Assembly: GCF_000237925.1 (NCBI RefSeq)
Contig: NC_031498.1
Coordinates: 25,244,308-25,308,307, forward strand
Source: Schistosoma mansoni
Taxonomy: Eukaryota > Platyhelminthes > Trematoda > Strigeidida > Schistosomatidae
DNA length: 64,000 nucleotides
Direction: 5' to 3'
Shown here: positions 11,731-24,600 of the stretch, piece by piece
Layout: each line of letters begins with the position of its first letter
How positions within the stretch are numbered: position 1 is the first letter of the stretch
Notes under the pieces: generated by a model
Databases searched by the model: none
What the model was told of the DNA's origin: nothing
Seen by the model: only the letters and a program-made list of their open reading frames with translations
Translations under genes and position numbers: made by a program

Positions 11731-11868
11731 TGGGTTCGAGTCCCAGAGTGAACATCAACTCTGAGATGCAGGTACATCCAGCCGACCAGTTTCAAATGGG
11801 ACGAAATGCGCGTATTGGATTCCACTGCTAGCCAATATCCATATTTGCTTAAAATCCACTAAGTAGTT
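11731..11868 (+). repeat. Family A SINE arm, right of assembly gap
   Basis: Box B GGGTTCGAGTCCC, then a decayed hammerhead (CCGACCAG, GGGACGAAATGCGCG) and CCATATTTGC. Confidence 0.8.
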
Positions 11869-12574
11869 GAGTGTCTTTAAAAAATAGTGTACATCAACTG
11901 CTGAAATCCATTCTATATGTGGTAATAGTTTGTCACTGTCATTAGAAAGTCTATCCAAAATCTACATATGGTTATTCATTATGATTCTGTCAATTTGTAA
12001 GTTTCCTAATGAACGAAGATTTTTGTTATAAGTGAGAATAGGTTAGCTTTAAATTGTTCATCACTTTAGTATTGGCGTCCTCAGTCTTTATTACTAACTT
12101 ATCCAGATTAACTTAGTATAACTAATAGACTTAAACATCTTAACTATTGCATGTGCTCCAGTGTAATAATAAATAAATCATGATACAAAGTTGTTATTAC
12201 GCGCGCCGTCCGAGATTGATACAGATACACATACATCATATACTTCATCCCTAACTGGTTATTGAGTGATAAGACTTAAACTGAAGGGAAAAATTTATCG
12301 GGCTAAACTAATTTTACATGTACAAGCACTCTTTAGGAGATTGTTGATTGGAATACCGTGAGCTTATTATTTGGTAGGCAAACTGTACCAATAATAGTAT
12401 TAGTGTGATTGTCGTATGTGTTGGCAAATAAATCACTTGAAAGCGATTTGTTTTGTCCTAATATTCAGATATCATAGAATCACACAAACCATATTCAATA
12501 TCAAAACACCAGATATTAAGGAACTCCAATAACCGTTAAGAATGATTTAAGTCAATTTAAATACAATAATTGTT
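11869..12574. other. AT-rich spacer
   Basis: Nothing recognised. Confidence 0.45.
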
Positions 12575-12995
12575 TATGGTTGAAATCATGAGTCAATTAA
12601 AGCTAGACCACCATGGAAAACCTGAAAGCACTGGATGGCCAACTCATCCTATTGTGTGACTCCTCAGCAGTGCGCATCCACGACCCCACCTCGCGAGATT
12701 TGAACCCAAGACCTGTCGGTCTCGCGCGCAAGTGTTTAACCTCTGGACCACTGAACCGGCCGACATACAATGGTGTTAATGTCTAACTTCAACCAATTCA
12801 CGAAATTGAGAAACCATTCACCATTTTCTTCACTGAGTTGATATCTGACAACAGACCTGGTTGAACTCCATTGGTCATTGTTTCTCACCAGAACTCCAGG
12901 AAATACCTCTTGAAGTCAGTCACTAGTGAGCATATGATCATTATCAGAAGGGGATTTTGTGGAGATTTCAGTAATTTTATAATTGAAATCATGAT
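12575..12995 (-). repeat. Family B repeat, about one full unit with repeated end
   Basis: TTGAAATCATGA occurs at 12580 and 12983, a period of 403 bp. Between them on the - strand: tRNA-like head (box B GGGTTCAAATCTC), hammerhead-like part with GATGAGTTGGCC, 3' end. GAAAC is replaced, so probably inactive. Confidence 0.85.
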
Positions 12996-13174
12996 TTGTT
13001 ATTACAGAAAGAGAGATCTATTCATATAGACTTAATCAAAATTGTTCCTCAATATTTATGATGAAATATATCATAGATAAACTAGTAATTTAGTGTTTCC
13101 TTCATGTTATCAACCGATTCAATGATCAACATAATGTATCACATTCAATGATGAATTAGTTAATACTTCAACTA

Positions 13175-13246
13175 AGTGACGAGTCAGAAATAGGACGAAA
13201 CGCGCGTCCTGGATTCTACTGCTAGTCACTATCCATCTTTGCTTAT
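13175..13246 (+). repeat. Family A SINE fragment with hammerhead 3' part
   Basis: GTGACGAGTC, GGACGAAACGCGCGTCCTGGAT, CCATCTTTGC. 5'-truncated inside the core; belongs to the GTC-CTGG subtype without the AAA insert. Confidence 0.8.
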
Positions 13247-13556
13247 AATAAGTGATATTTTATTCATAAAATGTTCTTTATACATCATTAACTGACTGAT
13301 TTATAAACCTTTTTATCATTCTCTTTATCTTCAATTGAATGATTGATTTATGTTTCTTTTTTGATAAGTTTTTTAAACAAATAAACAGTTCTATATTTAG
13401 TAAAGTTTTGTTAAAAGCCTTTTTTATACTTTTTTTCTTGTTTTAATCATTTCCGTCTAAATAAGTAGTCTAATGAGATTTTGAGAAGAAAAACAAAGTG
13501 TTGAGCAGTGATTTCTTTTTAAATATACATTTTACAACTAATAAAGTCAATATCAA

Positions 13557-13923
13557 TAGTTAAGATCATGAGTTAATTGAATCTAGACCACCATGGAAAA
13601 CCTGGAAGCAGTGGAAGGCCGTTTCGTCTTATTGTGGGGCTCCTCAGCAAAGCGCATCCACGATTACGCCTCACGAGAACTGAACCCAAGATCTATCACT
13701 CTCGCGCGCAAGCCGGCTCAGTGGTCTAGCGGTAAAGCGAGACCGAAAGTCCCGGATTCGCATCGGATGAGCAGGATCGTCGATGAGCACTGCTGAGGAG
13801 TCCCACAAAAGGACGAAACGGCCGTTCAGGGTTTCCACAAATTCTATAGTGGTCTAGCTTCAATGGACTGGTAATCTCAACTATTAAAATTACTATAATA
13901 TTCACAAAAACCCCTTCTGATAT
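13557..13923. repeat. Family B repeat, inverted pair
   Basis: - arm 13557-13710, + arm 13711-13923. The + arm has CTGAGGA (13793-13799), GTCC/GGAC and GAAAC, but a GTT cleavage triplet and weakened stem I. Confidence 0.8.
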
Positions 13924-13935
13924 TAATCAGTATTA

Positions 13936-14045
13936 ACAGTTGAGACCATGAGTCAATTAAATCTAGACAACCATGAAAAACCTGAAAGTACTGGACGGCT
14001 GTTTCGTCCAATTGCGGGACTCCTGCACAAAAATCCCTTTTGATA
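13936..14045 (-). repeat. Family B fragment, 3' end
   Basis: GAGACCATGAGTC...CTGAAAGTACTGGACGG...TCGTCC then jumps to the AAAATCCCTTTTGAT terminal sequence. Confidence 0.7.
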
Positions 14046-14624
14046 TAGAGTGAATATTATTAAATAGTTATTTAACCCAAGTTTTCAGGGTTTTTTCTAT
14101 CAGTATAATCATCGATATATATCATGTCGTAGAAGATTTATACTTCAATTTCAGAATGTTAATTATGGTAAAATTAACAACTGCTGATTGACCTAATGTT
14201 TGTGTTTTCTAGTAGAATGAAAGGTTCAATCCTACCCTGTATGTGGTTAATTTTTGATTCATGGATTTTTAGGATATAGAATTAAACAAATGAAATCCTT
14301 TTTATTTTGCAATATTCTTTTCTTCAATTAGTTGTTATGACCTTATAACCTAGAAAGACCATGTATTTGTCAATGTTGCCAAGTATTACATCTACATGGT
14401 GACAAAAGAAACTACAAATTTTAAAGCAGAAGAAGTGTCTTATTGTCAACTGCAATCGATATTTAGAAATACTAGAGATGCTGTTTTAATTGAAAGAAAT
14501 TAGGTTTTTAAAAAAATGGAAAATTGAGAATGATACTCATTTCAAAATTGAAAAGTCTGTTACCAATCGGACCAATCGGAGATGGTCGTGCAATATCGTG
14601 AATTGGTTGTAGTTAAAAAATAAC
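14046..14624. other. AT-rich spacer
   Basis: Nothing recognised. Confidence 0.45.
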
Positions 14625-14805
14625 ACCGACTCATTGGTCTGTAGGTAAAGCGTTTGCGCGCGAGACCAAAGGTCATGGGTTCAAATTTTGCATGCAGGAT
14701 GGTGGATGCGCACTGCTGAGGATTTTTGACTAGGAAGAAATGGCCGTAAAGTGCTTTCAGGCTTTTAATGGTGGTCTAACATTGGTTGATTCATGATCTG
14801 AACCA
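14625..14805 (+). repeat. Family B repeat, diverged
   Basis: GACTCATTGGTCTGTAGG, GGGTTCAAATTTTGC, CACTGCTGAGGA and GGTGGTCTAACATTGG keep the order of the family; hammerhead broken. Confidence 0.7.
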
Positions 14806-15569
14806 AAATTTAAAAGAAGCTTGAGAATGAACACAACTGCATCAGTGTGGTAAATTTTGATCTATACTCAAAGAAGAACACTGCACATACTGAGATAACT
14901 GAAGACGACAATTAATCACTACGTAGGTGGATTTCATGACTCGTTATACTTGCCCTAAATATTATTTTAACCAAATTCAAAATCAGTTACAATTATACGT
15001 TAATGAGTAGGTGGTGATTAGACATGCTTATTAAATACTTCAACCACTTCTGTTTATGAACATTTATAAGTTCAGTAATCAGGTTCACAATTTCATCTGG
15101 TACCCTTTGCCTAATCTCAGTATAGTTCATTCAATTATTCTGCTATATTCAACTAGAACTTTATTGACATTTAAACTCAATATCATGATTTATCTATAAT
15201 ATAAATAAATAGTCATACAAAACAAACAGTAAGCTTGTCAATAGTTACTCAGCCAATAACACAAACTGACAAAATGCATTTTCAGTTATTGTTTTGAACT
15301 AAATCTTGCTCAAACTTGTACAATTTGCATATTTGCTCACTTTTGGTTCAGAAATCAACTTAGTCTAATCGTTAAACAAGAGAACAAAGAGAATCTCAAC
15401 TCACAATTCAGGTAAGAATCAAACAAAATAGTTACATACCATTTTTTTGTTAAATTCAGGACCTAATGTCCATCTGATCGATAAAATCTAGACCATTACA
15501 GTTATTCTTTATATTCCATTTAATTATTTTCCAGATAAAGTTGAAAACTCTTTTTTGAAACAACTAGTC
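14806..15569. other. AT-rich spacer
   Basis: Nothing recognised. Confidence 0.45.
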
Positions 15570-15922
15570 TGTTATATCTAGAGCTTTGATTCTTGCTATG
15601 CCACGTACTAATAGACTACTTGAACGATCTAACCCGCAACGTCGCGAGAGAGAAGACAGAAGACTAGTAAGTAAGAATTATACTCTCCAAAACAGTGTCA
15701 AAATATAGTACAGAAATCTCATGTATCTTTAGTTTTTAGCTGAAAGTAAATCATCATTTCGGACAGCCAATAGGCACTTAGGGGGTCATTTTTATTCATC
15801 CAATAGGGAAGCTACACGTCGACATTCTAGAATGTTCCACTAGTGGTGATTGGATGGAATATCTTCGGCTCTTTCTGGGCTTCTTTGGGCTTACTTGAGT
15901 TTGCCAACGAGCCATCCTTACA
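15570..15922 (-). mobile_element. Solo LTR, family E, with TAGTC target duplication
   Basis: 353 bp, on the - strand TGTAAGGATGG...ATATAACA. Flanked by identical TAGTC (15565-15569 and 15923-15927), the 5-bp duplication expected of LTR integration. No internal region, so a solo LTR left by recombination. Confidence 0.85.
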
Positions 15923-16289
15923 TAGTCATTATTACTAACCTTTGTATTAACAAAATTAAGGTTATGATACCTTCATCCACTTGTTCCTATGTACTTTCTC
16001 TATTTGAAGTCACTTCATGATTCATAACATTAATAGTAATAAGCTTGGAGGAAACAAAACACTCAAAATAAATATACTGTACACATATCTGAAGTAGACA
16101 ATGAAACTTTAACAACAAACAGAAATGAGACTACAACTAACAAATCTCATTCTAGTTCAATACATAAGTGTTTTGTCTGAACTTTTATTTTTGTCTACAA
16201 ATATTCAAATTATTATCTATAACCTCAATAAGACTCCGTATTTTCAAAGATGGATATTTTGATTTCATCAACAACAAAACAAAAAGTAT
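15923..16289. other. AT-rich spacer
   Basis: Nothing recognised. Confidence 0.4.
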
Positions 16290-16768
16290 TTTCATAGTTG
16301 AAATTATGAATCAATTGAAGCTAGATCACCATGAAAAACCTGGAAGCACTGGACGGCCAACTCGTCCTATAGTGGGACTCCTCAGTGGTGCGCCTTCTAA
16401 CAATGACCATATGCTCACTGGTGACTGTTTTCAAGAGATATCTCCTGGAGTTCTAGTGAGAAGCGGTGACCAGTAGAGCTCAACCAGGTCTGTTGTGAGA
16501 TACCAACTCACTGAAGACAATGGTTGACGGTTGCTCAATTGCGTGAATTGGTTGAGGGTAAACAACAACACCATTGAATGTCGGCCGGCTCAGTGGTCTA
16601 GTGGTTAAGCGTTCGCGCGCGAGACTGGTAGGTGCTGGGTTGGAATCTCTTGAGGCGGGATTGTGGATGCGTACTGCTGAGGAGTCCCACACTGTCGCAA
16701 GTCGTCTGTCCAGTTCTTCCAGTTTGTCCATAGTTGTCTAGCTTCATTTAACTCATGATTTCAACTAT
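16290..16768. repeat. Family B repeat, inverted: short - arm plus nearly full + unit
   Basis: - arm to about 16393; the + unit runs from ATGACCATATGCTCACTGG through the tRNA-like head (GGCTCAGTGGTCTAGTGG, GGGTTGGAATCTC) to the 3' end TCATGATTTCAACTATG. GAAAC lost. Confidence 0.85.
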
Positions 16769-17377
16769 GAAAACAAAACCTTTTTGGTCATCAATCATAA
16801 CAACGAAAGTTAGAGTACATCCTGTCAATTATTATGTAGGAATAAGATGGTAATAAATACTATAATTAAGCATAATAAGTAAAATTAATTACCCAAAATT
16901 ATCAAGTCAAACTTTGTTAATGATACTGGAAAATTCAAAGAGTTAGAAAAACAATAAAGGGGAGAAGATGTACTGTCACAATAAGATAGTGAATTATAAC
17001 ATTTATGTAAGAACCTAAAATTATAAGCAAGTGAGTAATTTCAACAAAGTAATGGGGAATGTAACTGTAGATTTCCAGGTTATGGAAATAGTTTAGTTAT
17101 AATTCTAACTACTGGATAGCAAAACAAGTAGTATGTAGCAAAATACATAAATGGCTTGGGAAGAATGAATTTCGAAAAATAAATGCTTTGATCGTTGCCT
17201 TGAACATTACTAAATGAATAATAATTGGAAAATCATCGGAGATCAAAGATATTCGATATTCGTCCACCATTACTAATAATCCCTCATCGAGATCATTTCG
17301 TGTTTATGAATATCCTTCAGAGATATTTAAATAAATAGATAAGGGATATTTAAAGCAATTAGTCCCATTGATAAAGT
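16769..17377. other. AT-rich spacer
   Basis: Nothing recognised. Confidence 0.4.
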
Positions 17378-17486
17378 TCGATAGTGTAATAAGAAGATGA
17401 AGATTATCAGATCGGATTGTTCGAAATGTATTGCGCTAATATATCACATAGTTCTGATCATCTTTGTCTTCTTATTACACTATCGA
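17378..17486. mobile_element. 109-bp palindromic mini-element with AAGT target duplication
   Basis: Ends TCGATAGTGTAATAAGAAGA and its reverse complement; the pairing extends inward to about 38 bp per arm with a short loop. AAGT flanks both sides (17374-17377 and 17487-17490). Looks like a short foldback or MITE-type DNA element; family unknown. Confidence 0.6.
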
Positions 17487-17490
17487 AAGT

Positions 17491-19559
17491 TAAGGAATAG
17501 CTACTCCTTTAATTCCATATAACTGCCAGAAGACATTTTAAGAGAAATGTCCACAAGTCATAAATAATAGTAGTAAAATTGTGAAAGCTAGACGAAGGCT
17601 AGTAACCGAGAAATTTCTCATTCAAGACTTAACGGTGTAAATCTTTAAACACTGAACTGTCTTAAAAGTTCCACAGAAAAATGACAAATGTGGAACCCCC
17701 TTTAGTTTACGTCATTTTTTAAACTTATGTGATGGAATTATTTTAAATTTCTTGTTACTGTGATTCAAGGAATCTGAATTATAAACACCCTTTTTATCTG
17801 AATGAGCCACTTTGCAGTCATCTCTAAATAGATCTTATCTTTGCTAACAAATATGAAGACACTCGGCTTCCAGACTTGAGAGTATAAATTTAAATTTGGT
17901 TGGACTCCTATATCCGATAATTATTTGATAATCTGTTCTTTCTTTTTTTCCATAGCTTAAGTAGGATTTATAGTGAGTTTCTAAGTCAAAAGTGTTTGAC
18001 AGTCTTACTCTCTTATTAGGAAAATTTCTTTAAACTGTATTGTAGGGGCAGTGAAATGTCGCTGAGCCCTAGCCAAATCATCCGGCAGTTGGGTCACTGA
18101 AGGTCGAACAGATCATCGATCCCTGTCAAGTCGTACGCCATGAACTGGCCCATGCAGCAGTGGTCTTACTTTGACTTGTATCTACTTTAACTAATGTATT
18201 TATGTAATAACGTCGTTTGTGTTGTACAGTCTTCAAAGCAGCCATACTACTTTGATACGTTGGTGTAATCCACGTTAGATACTGGCCTCGAGGTGTGACT
18301 TCGAAGTTAGCTGGTTCGTCACACCATTCACGTCTAGCTTGAGTAGGCCCCTAATCATTCGACAGAAATCATCAACATTGGTGATTTACAGTATTGTATA
18401 ACTTTTTTTCAAATGAGTTATCAACATGATTGCAATATTTTCTAGTATGATCGTCTACTACCAATTTGTCAGTAGCTAAACTTGCACGGAAGAAATATTG
18501 CAGGTAGTTTTCATGACTACAGCTATACCCGTTCACATGATCAGCATGACCAAAACTACTTACGAATGGTGGGTTTTGTTGACTATGGAATGCTTCAGTT
18601 AATCGGAGAATACTAAACAGCAGTGACAAATCGGTTGGGAATACTGTGAACTGACATTGAATAAAATAGCTAGTAATTGTTTTTAGTGTGCATGTTTGTC
18701 TCCTACGCCAAGAGTCATTGCTGGAGAACATAGGAGATGATTCCAAAAAGGCTAACGATGACTAGATATAAACATAACATAAACCCATCAAGCCATTGAC
18801 TACTGAATATAGATGTGTTTGAAACTGGACTGCTAACTGATTCTATAATGAATGATTCTGGATGATGAATGAGCCATGAACATGAATTCTCTGTTTGATT
18901 TCGTAGATTCTGTCTGAACTAACCCTGTTTGGGCAAAAGTAGTAATAAACAGCTAAGTACGAATTAAGTTAGAAGAATTCATTAAAGACACCCCCTTATA
19001 TAGTTAGATCATGAGAGATACAGAGTGGGTGATGCGAACGTATTAATTCAGTGCATAATGTTTGACTCAGCCTTTATAACCATGGCAGAGACAGACACAT
19101 ATGTACTAGAATGCACATGCATAAGCATGCTCACTGTTACATGTGAGTGATTGGCAAGGCCATGTACATGAGTATCAGAACAAATTGAATGATTAGATTA
19201 ATTTATCTGTCCAAAGATTAAAACAAATCGAGTATGCATATGAAAAGAGATTTGCTACAGGCATGTAGGTAACCCTATTCTTTAACATAATGAAGTAATG
19301 TTGTATAAATTTGAAATCAATCATAGTGATTCTGACCTATTCATAATTTCGTTTTCTCGAATTCACTTTGTTTTGACTACATTATATGTCTTAAGATTAG
19401 AAACCATTATTGTTGCTCTATCCTAGTAACTTTCTTTCACTATAGGTGGACGTATCCTTGCTCTAAATTCTACTTTGCTCAGTAAAACAAATGGTATATT
19501 ACTTGTTTATCATTTGACAAATTTAAATGTAGAATATTTTAGTAAATGAAATTTGATCA
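17491..19559. other. Unassigned 2-kb stretch
   Basis: GC rises around 18045-18355, which may be an unrecognised repeat. A 124-codon - strand open frame (18372-18746) shows no family motif and I do not call it a gene. Confidence 0.35.
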
Positions 19560-19930
19560 ATATTATCAGAAGGGAGTTTTGTGGGGATATTAGTAATTTT
19601 ATATGGTTGAAATCATGAGTTAGTGACCAGTGGAGTTCAACAAGTTCTGTTGTGAGATATCAACTCACTGAAGATAATAGTGAATGGTTGCTCAATTTTG
19701 TGAATTGGTTGAAGTTAGACATTAACAGCGTTGAATGCCAGCTGGCTCAATGGTCTAGTGGTTAAGCGCTCACGCGCGAGACTGGTAGGTTCTGGGTTGG
19801 AATCTCGCAAGGCGAGATCGTGGACACGCTTTGTTGAGGAGTCCCACAATAGGACGAGTTGGCCTGTCCATTGCTTCCAGGTTTTCTATGGTGGTCTAGC
19901 TTCAACTGACTCATAATTTCAACTATATGA
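19560..19930. repeat. Family B repeat, inverted: terminal - arm plus + unit
   Basis: 60-bp - terminal segment (ATTATCAGAAGGGAG...ATCATGAG), then a + unit with GGCTCAATGGTCTAGTGG, GGGTTGGAATCTC, and GGACGAGTTGG in place of GGACGAAAC. Confidence 0.85.
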
Positions 19931-20460
19931 AATTTGATCAAGTTCAATGGGTTTGTCTTAGATATTTAGCACCTCTGAATAATATGCTCAGATACAAATA
20001 AAGCTTTATGCATTCAGTAAATCGACGGTCTATCACTCACCGTTCTTAGTATGCAAATATACACCATGTTTCAATTAAACAAATTCCAACAAATACAGTA
20101 GATAAAATCTATGTAGTTAACATCTTGAAGTAGTGGAAAAGACTAATGCCTCAGGATGGGCTGAATCGCAATATATATATGAGCGGCAATACGCCCTGAC
20201 GACTGAGAGTTAACTTTTGTTATCCCGAAGGAAATGAACAAATGTTGTCAGGTCATAATATTTATTGCAGTTTATATTGTAAACCTTACTTGTCCTCTTT
20301 TGATGAATTAAACTGATAACTTGCATGTTTGATAGAGTTTCATTGAGACCATAAGGTTTGTATGTAGTTCTAAGTAAATCTGTTTTGTATTCATTAAATA
20401 AGCGAAACAACAAATTTCACTTCATATTTTGGATGAAGTAACAATTTTAAGAAGTCCTAG
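19931..20460. other. AT-rich spacer
   Basis: Nothing recognised. Confidence 0.4.
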
Positions 20461-20670
20461 TGTAGTGAACAAGAAGACAAGTGGGGACAATCGAATATAT
20501 TTGACACGAAAATTTACAGACTATCTCACTAAAATCTGACAAACATACAGTAAACAGTTAATTTGCAAACTATCAATCGATTGTCTGAATCTTGACTATT
20601 CGTTCTGCAAATATTAGTCCATCGTCTCCGATTATCATTGTTCATGCATTTTCATACCAATTGCGCTTCG
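20461..20670 (-). mobile_element. LTR-like element, family D, partial
   Basis: TGTAGTGAACAAGAAGAC end intact, matching 63369-63672; the other end is missing past CAATTGCGCTTC. Confidence 0.55.
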
Positions 20671-20822
20671 GACAGTATCACCTAAGGTATTGTATTTAAT
20701 AATTATTTGATATTCATAGTACATAAACTATCCTAACTATATTATCAGTTAATTTCATTTTGACCAACGTAGATTACAAAAGTGTCAGTGAAGTGACCTA
20801 AAAGCATTCGGCATTATCATTA

Positions 20823-21094
20823 GGTCGGTTTATGGACAACTTTTGGAAGATATTAGTGACCTTGAGATTATTAACTTACTTACTAAGGTTAAAAGAGGGT
20901 TATAAATTAGTTCGAAGCATTAGAATTATGATTTATAGTTAGACATTAAGGTTAGAAACTAGACTTAGAGTTTTCTTCACTAACTGAAATCAGATAGAAT
21001 ATATAAATGCTATATGGATAAATGAATTTCGAGCCAAAAATCCAAGACCTGCTCCTTGAAATCTCATTGATTCGTTCATAAATTGTAGACTCAC
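20823..21094 (+). mobile_element. Merlin-related MITE, diverged
   Basis: Right end GATTCGTTCATAAATTGTAG and internal ATGAATTTCGAGCCAAAAAT match the complement of the MITE at 3235-3488; left end GGTTTATGGACAAC is degraded. Lies 380 bp upstream of the lipin start. Confidence 0.55.
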
Positions 21095-21475
21095 TGTATC
21101 TGAACTTAATAGACAGAAAGTGATATCAAGATGAAGTCTTGTAAATAAATGACATTTATCAATATCTAAAAAAAAAAGAACAATCTAGACAATCATTCCA
21201 TCCAAAATGATGAACAAAATTAACTCAGAAAAAAAAAAAAAGACAGGCAATATATTCTTAATTATGATTGGTTAATTAATTTGTTTATAATCCATATGAT
21301 GATTTGAATGTCACAAAATGACCTTGTCACTGATTGGATACAATTGATTTATTGATCATTATAGATTGATAATTTTTATGATGGCGTGATATATAGATAG
21401 ATTCATCATTTAGATGATTACACTACTTAAACGGATTATAAAATGTGATATTACTTTCAAGTTTAACTCATTTCA

Positions 21476-21655
21476 ATGAATTATTTGGGTCGTTTAATTT
21501 CAAGTGCTCATCAATATTATAAAAGTATTAATGTAGCTAATTTAACTGGTGCTATTGATGTCATTGTTGTAAAAAATAAAGATGGAGAATATCAAAGTAC
21601 ACCATTTTATGTAAGATTTGGTAAAATGGGAGTATTATATCCAAGATCACATGTG
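21476..21655 (+). CDS. LPIN: Lipin exon 1 (residues 1-60)
   Basis: Starts at ATG 21476 and ends with GTG before donor GTAAG at 21656 (phase 0). It encodes the first two thirds of N-LIP: MNYLGRL, then [10 protein letters not shown] and [11 protein letters not shown], which follow the lipin N-terminus closely. Intron 1 (6.3 kb) follows, with a Merlin transposon beginning only 67 bp past the donor. Confidence 0.95.
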
Positions 21656-24600
21656 GTAAGATATAAAATGAAATGTTTTGCTTTTCTATGTAAACTACTG
21701 ATTGTATTAAAGATGTAGTATGGGCGAGACTATAATTTATGGAAGAGCCAATCAGAAACGTTTGAGGGATTTCAAGATCACGGCGCTAATCTCAGTACCT
21801 GGTGCTCATGTACGATCGGTTCACAGAGGATTTTAGAGAAGACTTGACAATTAAGCGACTACAATAAGTGAGATCATTAAGAAGTTCCTGTATTTGTAAC
21901 TGCGGGTATTAAATGACTTGCAGACCTTGTGCAGACTACCGTGATGTCCTTCGATGTAACATCATTTGAAGGAAGAAGTTTGCTAGGATAGGAATTTTTC
22001 ACTCGATCCAAATTGAGATTAAGGCAACTTATAATAATTGTCGCGAACTGTATAATAAAAGAACCAGTAAAATTGGCTGCAATAATCGCAGATGTTACTG
22101 AAATTTCGGTTGTTCAGTGGTATGAGTATTGTAGGGACACATCAATAATAAAAATAATAAATATACACAAACGGAGTACACAAACAATATTGAAGCTATG
22201 TGGTGAAGGCCGAGAGGGTTTTTGTAACCTTATCATGGCTCCAGAGATCAGCTATTATGGAGCCATATGGATGAGTTCCTCTACCTTAGGCATTATGATT
22301 TTAGAACTTTTAAACCTCTTTCTAACGTTGAAAAGTTTTTGGACCATATAATAGAAGTATATCCACTTTAATTCTTTGGTTTTGTGTAATATATTTTTAC
22401 TCTATACTTACTGTTTACTGATTGGCTAATATTTCTCAATGCCACTTAAGATTCGTCTAAAGGTCGTCCATAAATCATAGTCTCGCCGATGTATGTTATA
22501 TAGGTTATCGGATGATATACTTTAGAATTTGTTGAACTTGTGTACGAAAATGGTAATAACCTACTTTCTGTTCACTTCAACTACCTAATAATGTCATGCC
22601 TTTCGTTATTAGACAGCTAGATTGTTATAACAAGATTTACTGTCTTGTTCCATTATTTTATATGTATCTGGATAACATTTCCTTATCAACAATGTATTTT
22701 TCCAGTCCTAGTAAATGTCACTGCATTTACTAGTAGGTAAACTACATAATTAGTGTTCATAAACAGCTTTTCTCTCTGATTTGTTATTATGCTTATTATC
22801 TGAATGTCAGCCTTTGTCGCTAACTTGTCTGTACACAACTTCTAAATTGTAGTCAGTGGTAATTTTACTTGTACTATTTTCCACACCGTAATATACTTTC
22901 TGGTTATTGAACTAGAGTATGTAGTTCTATAGTGCTCAAAATAGTAAAACCATTTATGTTAAATTGTGAGGCTTATGTTTGAATAATTCCAGGACGTTGA
23001 TAGGCATTTCTGACCATAGATTGTTTTCTTTTTATGATAATACTAAGACGTTTAATTGTTTAATACTGGCGTGAGACTGGTAGGTCCTAGGTTCGAATCT
23101 CGCGAGTCGAGATCGTGGATGCGCACTGCTGAGGAGCCTCACAATAGAACGAAACGGCCGTCCAGTGCTTACAGTTTTTCCCTGATGGTTTAGCCTCAAT
23201 TAACTCACGCTTTCAACTATAATAATGCTGAATAACTTGAAAATTAGCATAATCAAATGTTCACTTCATATTAGAAAAGTCATATGATCTTACCTATATC
23301 GAAAAAACTCATTTGCTGTTAATCTCAGCTAAATTGACTGTAAAATAATGTAAATGTTAAGACAAATTGTTCCGACATTACTTGACTTATTATTTCTAGC
23401 TGATTTATTCAACATGTTATGTCTTCTAGTATTGTGAATAAATGACGCCAAATGTACAATACAAGGTACCTTTGTCGATAAATGGTAGTTCAATTCCATC
23501 TAGCACCCTATCTGCCCTGGTAACGTGGCAAATGTATTCAAATAGTTTATTTTGCACGTACGGCTAAATCACAACTATTTGAAATAAATTTACCAAGTAG
23601 TCATCTGATCATACCTAAGATATGAAGTTAACCATAAAATCAGTACCACTTAGTGACGTAAAAGTAATCCAAGTATATATTGGTAATCAAGTAACCTTTC
23701 AATTTGTTAAGCTTGTTCGCTTCATGAGTAAGTGGGTTTTTTGTAACTTATAGAAACTTCAAACTCTGCCTGCAGCTCTTCTAGGGCTACTGCAGGTCCC
23801 AAGCCCCGGCAAAGCAGGAGGGTCGGGCGTGGGGTAAGCAACCTCATCCTGTAGAAAATAACCTTGCTAAAAATACGTTAACCAGAGTAAACAATTTAAA
23901 TCGTTTAAACTCTGTCCTGAGGATTGAAAGAAGAATTATGACGCCTCGTGGTGAAAGCCGAGGTTCTTTGGAAGTCACGAGACTGATACCTCTTTTAACC
24001 ACCAGAACAACAATTAATATAGGTACATGGAATGTTCGGACAACGTGGGAGACCGGAAGGACCGATAAAATATCTACGGAAATGAGAAGATACAACTTGG
24101 CGGTTCTCGCAATCACATAAATCCATCGGACCCAAGCTGGACAGCAAAGGTTAGATACGGCAGAGATGCTGCTGTACACTGGTCTGAAAAGAAATGATAA
24201 CAATAAAGATCAGTTCTACTTAAGGCTGCAATCGACCATAGAGAAGTGTCCAAGAAAGGACCTGACTATCGTGATGGGAGACTTAAACGCCAAATTCGGA
24301 ATGGATAGCACCGGATATGAAGATATCATGGGACGACATCTACTGACTGGGAGAAAGGGACGAGAATGATGACATATTCGCATTCAATAAGTTGGTTATA
24401 GGCAGCACAATATTCCTTCACAAACGCATACACAAAGCTACATTGGTTTCATTGGATCACACTTCACAAAGCCAGATCGACCATATTTGCGTCAGTAAAA
24501 AATTCACGGGGTCAGTGGGAGACATGAGAACCAGGAGAGGAGCTGATATAGCTTTTGATCACCACCTGGTTGTGACCAAGATGAAACTGAAGCTAAAGAA

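Noticed and set aside
18372-18746. 124-codon - strand open frame
   Set aside because: No recognisable motif, no splice or codon pattern like the lipin exons, and low similarity to anything I know.
22013-22351. Open frame as a host gene in the lipin intron
   Set aside because: It lies within inverted repeats and matches the N-terminal part of a Merlin transposase; its later codons run out of the transposase frame.
23844-24203. 119-codon - strand open frame
   Set aside because: Shadow of the + strand RTE endonuclease region.
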